DNA from: Protopterus annectens | Lineage: Eukaryota > Chordata > Ceratodontiformes > Protopteridae | Direction of reading: 5' to 3' | DNA: 64,000 bases | NCBI RefSeq assembly: GCF_019279795.1 | Contig: NC_056734.1 | Span: 4,854,369 to 4,918,368 of the forward strand | Shown: in pieces, positions 56,761-64,000 of the stretch | Numbering within the stretch: the stretch's first letter is position 1 | Layout: each line of letters opens with the position of its first letter | Translations under genes and position numbers: made by a program | The notes under the pieces: generated by a model | What the model saw: only the letters and a program-made list of their open reading frames with translations | What the model was told of the DNA's origin: nothing | Databases searched by the model: none

Positions 56761-57172
56761 CCCAGTAGAGTGAAGCCATGGTGAGACCAGCACCAGTAGT
56801 AACCAGGCAGTAGCGATTCATGCAACTCCCCTCTTTTCATCAGTCTTGACAAGCTAATTATTTGCTTTCAGAAAGTTCTGCTTGATTTGTTTCTAACTTC
56901 AGAATATCTGCCTAAATACTTCATCCTTAAATTTTCAGGGTCTACTTATTAGTTTCCCCTCAGGTGTTTGGCAGTGGCCTGTATAGACACAGACACCTTG
57001 AGTAACATTTTTTCTATAAAAGCATGATTGAAATTTCACCAATACTTAGTTGTACACAGGACAACTAGTTGGCAATGACAAGCATTGTCCCCAGAGTTGC
57101 AAACTGTATACTCCTGGCATTGCATTATATTCTCATTCCGACTGTCTAATCAATAAAAAAGGGTCTGTTGGC

Positions 57173-58147
57173 ATGGATATGAACTTTCCCTCTATCTCTG
57201 TTACCATCTTTGTGGATAAGGGCATCCTGAGGCAATGTAGACATTGCTTCATGTTTACTGCCAGACAGCTATGCTGCAAACAAACTGATATGGTATGTGA
57301 GAGATGTATTTACACAATGTCACTAGAGGCAAAGCTCTCACATAAGGATCCTCCTAATGTCAATAAGGTTGTTAGTAGTACACACACTGCACCCATCACA
57401 CACAATTCAAAGCAGACATATAGATCCACATATGCCGAGGCACTTAAAGGTAAACTTCCTAAACCCCAAAGACCTCCTAGATGAAGTACACATAACAAAT
57501 ATCCTCAGCAGCACTGAAATCACTCTTTCAAAACGGTACCCACATCAGCACATACAACCACATTTCATGGAGCCTTTACTTATAAGCCCATAAGGCAAGC
57601 CACCTCACAATCCAACATTCTGATCATTGGAGACTTCATCGTGAGATACAATGATGTCCTTCTCACCAGGCTGAGTAAGGAGAAAGTCACAGTCAGTTGC
57701 TAGGATCTGCCACATTATACACACTCTCAGGTCATTGGACCACAAGTACCAGTATGATGCAGTTATAGTCCATGTGGGTGTAAATAACCTGAGACGTACC
57801 TCCCTAGACTATATGAAGACAGACATCATGGAGTTCTTGGAATATGTGTCACAAGCTGGTATGAGCCTAGCGTTGTGCAGCATTTTACCTTCTCCAAAGA
57901 TGATGCCACAATATGAACAAAAGATGAATGACGTTAATAATTGGCTTAGCTTCTGGTGTCATTCTGGTGTCATTCTAAGAAGATGCAATATTTGTCAGCA
58001 TGGAAGGAGATGGTAAACAGACCACGCTGCTTTGCCAGGGATGGTATGTACCTCTCCCCTCTAGGCTTTCGAATATTAGCTAAAACATTGTCTTCTACCA
58101 TAATCCTTTTTTTAGACAATGCCAAACTGAAAGTACTTATGACATAA
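57173..58147 (+). pseudogene. CR1-C ORF1: Cys motif and esterase, frameshifted
   Basis: MDMNFPSISVTIFVDK leads into LRQCRHCFMFT...CERCIYTMSLEAKL, both CxxC pairs intact. A basic linker (LKGKLPKPQRPPR) is followed by a frameshift near 57480. Esterase parts are ILIIGDFIVRYNDV (GDS changed to GDF), VIVHVGVNNLRRTSLDYMK (GVND changed to GVNN), LCSILPSPKMMPQYEQKM and, in a third frame, FARDGMYLSPLGFRIL. All three catalytic blocks carry substitutions. A 12-bp tandem duplication (CTGGTGTCATT twice, 57953-57975) breaks the frame before block V. Confidence 0.75.
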
Positions 58148-58189
58148 CAAATCAAAACCAAGAAAATCTAAAGGTATTACTGCTCAGTG

Positions 58190-59167
58190 ACAGGAGTCTA
58201 AACAAAAACTCCATTCCCTAGAAGCTCTCTTCATCATAGTGAATTCTGACATCTTTGTGGTCAGAAAGACATGGTTTAAAGCCTCGGAGAGCACACCAAC
58301 AGTGCAAGATTATAATGTCTTCCACACATTTAGACCAGATACTACACAGACAGGGACTAAATTTGGAGGTGCCTTGATTTACATCAAAAATAAATATACC
58401 TCAAGAGTTGTCAAACAGGACAATGCACTTGAGCTACTCCATGTTCAAATCGTCATAGGAAAAATCCAATACCGCTTCCTTGCAAGCTATAGGTTCCCTG
58501 TATGATCCAGAAAACCCACTTAAATTTATTGGAAACACTCACCATCCATCCCAATGCCATATTCATGGGTGACTTTAATTACCCCACTATTAACTGGGAA
58601 TCTTATACGACACCAAATGTACAGGCACAGAGATTCCTGGATTATGTAAACATAAACTCCCTGGACCAGATTGTCAGTACAGCAACCAGGGGGTGAAACA
58701 ATACTGGATCTGGTCCTCACTATATGGGAGTGCGCTAAACACCCCCTAGTGTAATGCATTCCTGGTAAGGTTAGATCACAAAAAAGGATAAAAACACTCT
58801 CGTCAAACTAAACAAACAACTTAGAGGACAAATAAATTTTACCAATGTGAAATTTGAGGTAAATTTTGCCTCCCAGACCAAGGACAACCATAAGGCATTC
58901 TTTAGCTATGTCCGCAACCTCAAAGGCAGTACACAATTGCATGCAGAGCTCATTGTAAATGGAGCCACCTGTACTGAGCCAGAAGATATACCAAACCTCC
59001 TGGCTGATAAATTCAGCTCCAACTTTAACCCACTATCCCCCTCAACTTTCCATCAAGAAATACCATCAAATATAACTCCCCCTGCTATTACTAGGGAACA
59101 GGTCTCTAATTCTCTTTCTAAGGCCAATAGTACTGCATCACTGGGCCCAGACAATATCCCAAGATGC
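58190..59167 (+). pseudogene. CR1-C ORF2: endonuclease and first part of RT
   Basis: The endonuclease is fairly well kept in two frames: FVVRKTWFKASES, FGGALIYIKNKYTSRVV and, after a one-base shift near 58500, AIFMGDFNYPTINWESY with the GDFN active-site box. A deletion then removes the SDH box region. The linker resumes at KFEVNFASQTKDNHKAFFSY, PEDIPNLLADKFSSNF and STASLGPDNIPRCLF, the first RT block, where the copy is cut. RT catalytic motifs are absent. Confidence 0.8.
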
Positions 59168-60425
59168 CTTTTTTTAAATTTATCCAAGTCTTTTGGGTTT
59201 ATAATACCATGATGGGAATGGACCCCATTTCTTAGTCAAAATAAAATTAAAGTTCATGAAATTAATATGGTTTCAATCTTTGATGTCAGTCAGAAGTGCT
59301 CTTCACAGCACCAGCAATGCGCCCAGTAATGACTCCTTCTGCAATTCGTATGGGGGTTACATGTGCTAGAAACATATCTAAATATGACTGTAGATTTTTT
59401 TTTATAAGACTCATTGCTTCTACTACTATTGAAACTGTCTGGGTATCTTTCTTCCACATTGCTCTCGTTTCTGTCTGCAAATCCTAATATTTTATGACTT
59501 TGTGTCTTTTTGTATGCAAAACACTATAGTCACTGGGTGTGGTGATTTCAATGATCAATGTTACTTTTGTCTTCCTTTCATGGAACACTATATACATTTT
59601 TCTAGTATCTATCTTTTGAACTGTTGGTAATGGGTGATCCCATGTGATGTAGACTTCATCATTTTCTATGATGCTTTGTGGCTCACAGCCAGTTCAGTAC
59701 CATAATGCTTGCACAATCCTCAGTGCAATAGTTTTGCCACATTATTATGACTTTCAGTATACAGTCCTTCTGTCTTTAGTATGTCACAACCAGCATTGAG
59801 GTGAGAAACTGTTTCCAATTCTGTTTTACAAAACCTCCATTTGTCTGTTTCTCCCACATGTTTAATGGACTTTGTAAACCGACACGTATGTAGCCCACTA
59901 TCTTGTGCCACCAATATAAACCTTTCATCTCTTGGTTTGAATTCACCACTCCTTAACCATTCCAGCATTCATTCCTCATCAATATGCGGTTCTTCCAAAA
60001 GTTTTCTATACTTGTAACTATATTTATGCATTTTACACATTTCTTGCCTTGTCATCTGGTCCTTCACCTTATATTCTTTCTTTTGTTTTTTTGGAACATT
60101 CAGTTGCTGCCTGATTTTTATCAACTTCTGGTTTAATTTCCCTTCCTGCTTGATGCTGATATGCTTCTGATGGACTAATCAGAGAAGTCAAATTTATTCT
60201 CCTCATGTTTCAAATCTTTCACTATGTTTGGGTCTTGTGAGGTCAGAAGATATGTATGCAGTCCCACGATTGCAGATCTATACATGTAATCAATTTCAAA
60301 GAGGCCCATACCTCCTTCAGAATGGGGAATATATAATCTTGGTATGCACTGATTTTTATAAATCATTTGGTGAGCATGAAGCATCCTTCTTGTTTTCCTG
60401 TCTAATCTATCCTACACGTTTTGGG
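59168..60425 (-). pseudogene. C-terminus of a LINE with a restriction-like endonuclease (R2/R4 group)
   Basis: Minus-strand order: DRKTRRMLHAHQMIYKN, PRLYIPHSEGGMGLFEID, a broken stretch, then MLEWLRSGEFKPRDERFILV, AQDSGLHTCRFTKSI, CKTELETVSHLNAGC (from a CxxC..H..C knuckle), VYITWDHPLPTV, KMYIVFHERKTKVTLIIEIT (PDIVV...IIDI, the PD-(D/E)XK nuclease core, with the first Pro-Asp lost), KYQDLQTETRAMWKK and VVEAMSLIKKNLQSYL. Proteins with this order are known RLE-type LINEs. Several stops are present. The copy is 5'-truncated at about 60425, with its 3' end beside CR1-C. Confidence 0.65.
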
Positions 60426-61700
60426 GTTTGAATGTAGAAATGATAAGTCAGCAAGCAAGTCTTGGTGAGCACCTTCACGAGGTGGACCCTGATTTTGTAC
60501 AAAATCTCACCAAGATGACACTGATATATAGACTGTCCCCAGGATTTAATAAAGCTTACACAGAGTTTAAGAATAGTGCAGCAACTCCTGCACGGAATAT
60601 GGCCACTGAGAGATCCAGTAAACAAGCCTGGGGATGTGCACGAGCTTGGCAGCACTATTTCCACATGGACATCACTGAATAATGCTAATTACCTCATTTG
60701 CTGGTGAAAACCATGCAAATGGGGTGAATTAGTGATTCAGTAAGCAGGCAGACATCCAAGCAGAATAGTGGGAGGTGCAGAAATGTATTCTGCTACTAGC
60801 CGAATACATTTCTGCAAAAATAAAAACGGAGGCATAACAGCTCAAAGTAAAGCATGTATTATACTCCTTAGGCATGCCAATGGCCAAATATATGGCCATT
60901 GGTATGGAAACGTGTTGCAAAATTATAAAAATCAAAGTTTATTTTTTTTGTCCGATCTTGGCCTTTTAAGCATAGGGCAGAGGCGCGCAAACGTGATCAT
61001 GCTGAAAATAAAAAAAATGTGAAAAGGCAATTTTAAGTAAAATCTGCATTTTGCCATTATAGTCTATGGCATACAGAATCAAAACAATAACAGGTAACAC
61101 TGGTTGCTAAGTAGGAAGGCTGTGGTGTAGTGGTGTAACCAGGGACTAAGGCAGTGGGGTATGCAAATGAACAAATTTTACTGAATCACTAAAGGGAAGG
61201 CCATTCTCTGACTGTACCTAACTATGTAAAAGCTATAAGGCAGTGATGTAAGCAGGAGAAGCAGCTGACATGAAAAGGGGGTATGTCATGCTTAGTGTAA
61301 GCACATTGGAGCTGCATGGCTCCCATTTGTGCTTAGCTAAGCACAGCTAAGCAAGGAGGTGTGTCTGAGGCTGTATTGACTTATTCCATGAAATGAAGAG
61401 TGTGTTCGTGTCCAGGGGAGGGCCATTTCTCATTGTTTACTTTAGCTAAATGGGTTTGCATGATGCGCACTGGGTCTAAAACAAACAAAAAATTCCCCAG
61501 AAATAGCAGGACTGTTTACATTTGGGCACCGGGTTTGCACGGTGCGCCTCAGGGCTTAAAAGGGGTGGAAATGGGAAGGGAAAAAAGAAAAAAAAAGCAA
61601 ATAGCAGAATAAAAGCAATCAAATGGAAATAAAATAGCAAGCAGGTGGAATGTATCATATTCAGCCAATCATACAGGCAGCATCTGCAGCACAGCAGTAT
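60426..61700. other. Non-coding stretch with two short perfect hairpins
   Basis: GCAGAAATGTATTC (60776-60789) pairs with GAATACATTTCTGC (60801-60814), an 11-nt loop. CCAATGGCCA (60878-60887) pairs with TGGCCATTGG (60894-60903), a 6-nt loop. GGGTTTGCATGATGCGC near 61449 recurs in altered form at 61531 (GGGTTTGCACGGTGCGC). It may be the upstream part of the Harbinger element; no terminal inverted repeat pair was found. Confidence 0.5.
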
Positions 61701-61759
61701 AAACTGTGCAAACACCTTTTAGTCTGGTTTTCCCACAAACCTTGCACCATTGTTGTACA

Positions 61760-62832
61760 CATGCGGGGAAATTTTTACCAAAAAAAATGTTAGGGGCTGC
61801 TGTTGTTTTGATCTATCAGTATAAGCTAGAGGCTGAGGGTGATGAGGAGGATAATGCTGACAGCCGCCCCAGACTGAGGAGGAGGAGAAGAGTGTTCAGA
61901 CCCAGGCTAACCTACCAGGGACTACATGATCTGGAGATTGCAGTGTGCTACAGGGTGGACAGAGACATACTTCAGCAAATCATCGGGCTGTGCCACCTCA
62001 ACTTAGACCCAGAGCCAACAGAGGGGAACCTATCCCAGTGGATATCAAGGTATGTGTAGCCTTAAGAATACTAACTACAGGTACATTCCAAAGACCTACT
62101 GGGGACATCATGGGGGTCTCACAGGCTTCTGCATCCAGGGTACTCCAGCAGTTCCTGGATGCCGTGCTAACACATGTTGGTGAGTACATTTACTTCCCCA
62201 ACACCCGTGAGGTGAGGACCAGCAATATGCATCTCTTCCACCATGTAGCAGAGTACCTGGAGGTACTGGGTGCAATAGACTGCATGCATATCCACATAAA
62301 AGCTCCACCCGGTGAACAGGGTAGGGTCTACATAAACTGCAAGGGCTTCCCCTCCATCAACTGCCAGGTTGTGTGCAATGCCCAGGGCATTATCCTGAAT
62401 GTGTGTGCTGGCAGCCGTGGAAGCTATCACAACTTCCACATCTGGCATTTGTCACAGCAGTACCAGGCATTTGCCAGTGGGGACATCCTGTATGGCCATC
62501 TGGTGGGGGATACTGGCTATGCACTGGAGCCTTGGATGATGACAACCAGCAGAAATGCACACACACCCAATCAAGAATGTCATAATGAGGCACACACACA
62601 AACCAGGATCATTATAGAGCATGTGTTTGGGATGCTCAAGTCACTGTTCTGCTGCCTTGACATATATGGTGGAGTCTTGCAGTACACTCCAGCCACAGGT
62701 GCACACATATTCATAGTATGTGCCATGGTACACAATATGATCCTGTGGAAACAGCTGCAGCAGGAACAGCATGGGGAAGGGCCACACAGCCCCCACTATT
62801 GGCAAGGTCCCCACAGGCACAGAGGGACTTAG
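61760..62832 (+). pseudogene. PIF/Harbinger transposase with one frameshift
   Basis: The N-terminal part lies in one frame (RLRRRRRVFRPRLTYQGLHD, CYRVDRDILQQIIGLCHLNL) and the rest in another (VDIKVCVALRILTTGTFQRP, GVSQASASRVLQQFLDAVL, then the catalytic domain); the switch is between about 62010 and 62035. The DDE triad can be followed: Asp in LGAIDCMHIHIKAP, Asp in LVGDTGYALEPW and Glu in TRIIIEHVFGMLK. An auxiliary block normally HDS reads HNFHIW. From the basic motif to the C-terminus it is about 330 residues, near the usual size for this family. The single frameshift means recent inactivation or a sequencing error. A Myb-like partner gene is not visible. Confidence 0.85.
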
Positions 62833-62835
62833 AGG

Positions 62836-63783
62836 AGGAAGTCCCTGAGCCTGCTCCTGTAGGCAGACGGAGGCATGCCCAGTGTGCCCAGGGCTTGGCA
62901 AAGAGGCAATGCATAGTACTCACACTGACACTATAGGGAACCAGGGACTGATACCTGTCTCCAACTTGCACACACAGTAAAATGGATGCCACACACATCA
63001 CACTACCTTAGCTTGCCCTGTATAGACAGTGTACTGCATGCATCTGAAAGAGTCATCCCTCACCCACAGTCCCCACAACTGCCACAGGCACAAGGTTAGT
63101 CAGTCTTCTAAACAATAAATGAATGGCGTAGTATGTTCCGGTAGCATATTTATGGTATTGCTGCACCCATGCAAGGGAATGGGGTTGCCTACTTGGGTAG
63201 CAGCAAACAACTGACAGCTATGTGGGACACCAGGAAATGTCTGCCCAATACTGGCTTCCCCACACTATGCAGTATTATCCAATGTGACAAATTCCACTGC
63301 AGTATATGAGGGGGGTCATCTAAGGGGGGGGTCATAGGTCACATGCATGGATGTCAATGTGGGGATCCCATACTCACCCCTCAGACTCATCCAGCAATTC
63401 AGCTGTAGAAAACCATAAAGGAATGTCTGGCAAAGGCCCACAAATGGAGTCAATCATGGAATACCCCCTACAGACTTACACAGTGATATCACAGCAGGCC
63501 TTGCAGTTGCAGTAAGGCTCTAAAGGGTAAGAAGTCTAAAACCCAATTATATGCCATTACAATCTAACCTGTGGTCTCTAGTGATATTCCTCTCTTCTCA
63601 AAGACATGCCACAATACTACGCTAAATGGAACCAAAACATAAAGCCAATATCAGCACAGTATGTGCAAATGTATACCATTGACAGGTGTCCCCCCCACTC
63701 ATATCCCATTGAAATGCACTACACCCTCACTCCCCACTGGCCCTTGTTTTCAGTTATTAAGGAATTCCCAATATTATTCTAGC
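62836..63783. other. No recognisable coding; probable Harbinger 3' flank and unassigned DNA
   Basis: No frame carries motifs. I looked for an inverted repeat to the 60.4-61.7 kb region and could not identify one by eye, so the right boundary of the transposon is unknown. G-rich runs occur at 63310-63330. Confidence 0.4.
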
Positions 63784-64000
63784 ATGTCCAAAGGTCAGTT
63801 GTCAATCTCCTCTCCGGTCCATCTGGTGAATCTGGGAATCTTGAGGCAATGTTACAACTGCCTCATGTACACAGACAATCCTCTCCTCCTCCCAACAAAT
63901 TCCAACACATGTGAGAGATGCAACCATATAGCCAAACTGGAGGCTAAGCTCTCTCAACTCAGTACTGGCATAACCAGTCAGGAGGAGAAGGAAACCACAC
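63784..64000 (+). CDS. CR1 ORF1 N-terminus (CR1-E), continues beyond the window
   Basis: Starting at ATG 63784 the frame reads MSKGQLSISSPVHLVNLGIL, then RQCYNCLMYTDNPLLLPTNS, NTCERCNHIAKLEAKLSQLS and is open to the window end. The two CxxC pairs are intact and the start agrees with MSKGQFP of CR1-B. This is the only CR1 ORF1 here without visible damage so far, so the copy may be the youngest of the subfamily. The esterase domain should follow outside the window. Confidence 0.8.
   Translation, partial: MSKGQLSISSPVHLVNLGILRQCYNCLMYTDNPLLLPTNSNTCERCNHIAKLEAKLSQLSTGITSQEEKETT

Larger units (their letters stand above)
56174..59167 (+). mobile_element. CR1 LINE (CR1-C), 5' complete, 3'-truncated, with an internal deletion
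   Basis: Same subfamily as CR1-A: identical 5' edge CTCTTTTAAAATTAGTGGC, three 5' UTR monomers, ORF1 and the start of ORF2. About 0.3 kb of ORF2 between the endonuclease and the RT linker, relative to CR1-A, is missing at about 58784. The copy stops inside the RT at 59167, where the minus-strand LINE 3' end begins. Confidence 0.85.

Noticed and set aside
62108-63001. Minus-strand and alternative-frame ORFs across 62.1-63.0 kb
   Set aside because: They overlap the Harbinger transposase, whose frame carries the family motifs.

Overview
This window looks like gene-poor, repeat-saturated DNA from a vertebrate. I see no host protein-coding gene, rRNA gene or intact tRNA gene that I can defend. 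The organism type rests on the repeat families: CR1 LINEs with a (CTATGAAC)n-type 3' tail and a GDSL/SGNH-esterase ORF1; other Jockey-superfamily LINEs; Penelope-like elements (PLEs) with a GIY-YIG endonuclease and hammerhead-ribozyme motifs; a Ty3/gypsy fragment; a PIF/Harbinger transposase; Tc1/mariner-type MITEs; tRNA-headed SINEs; and long (TG)n tracts. The mix would suit a lungfish, a salamander or caecilian, or another large-genome aquatic vertebrate. That is inference from repeat content only.

Layout. 1-4.6 kb: a degenerate tandem array of about 0.7-0.8 kb units, then anonymous AT-rich DNA. 4.6-8.9 kb: two LINE fragments in opposite orientation, SINE-like units, a TA-flanked MITE and microsatellites. 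9-15.6 kb: a minus-strand gypsy fragment split by a 5-kb head-to-head palindrome of two nearly identical PLE copies within one 14-bp target duplication. 16-20.2 kb: SINE copies with (TG)n expansions and a plus-strand LINE. 20.8-23.1 kb: a composite repeat, called R1 here, and a CR1 3' fragment. 24.1-29.2 kb: a near full-length but decayed CR1. 30.1-37.5 kb: a PLE cluster with a long minus-strand PLE, its pseudo-LTR, a second PLE nested in its 3' end, and a head-to-head 3' fragment. 37.5-45.7 kb: two minus-strand CR1s, a 200-bp PLE-derived palindrome and a minus LINE. 46.5-52.5 kb: a minus LINE and a second R1 copy invaded by a PLE, a SINE and a mariner MITE, plus a 241-bp local copy of that junction. 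55.9-59.2 kb: a SINE and a 3'-truncated CR1. 59.2-60.4 kb: the C-terminus of a LINE with a restriction-like endonuclease. 61.7-62.8 kb: a Harbinger transposase with one frameshift. 63.8-64 kb: the start of another CR1 ORF1.

The most striking theme is the PLEs. At three loci, copies of different PLE families lie head to head, 5' ends joined and both 3' ends outward. Two of these dimers sit within a single target-site duplication. PLE 3' ends and the pseudo-LTR carry hammerhead-like folds in different states of repair. Elements also donate ends to one another: one SINE carries a CR1-type tail, another carries the tail of the LINE family found at 5.8, 20.2 and 40.6 kb.
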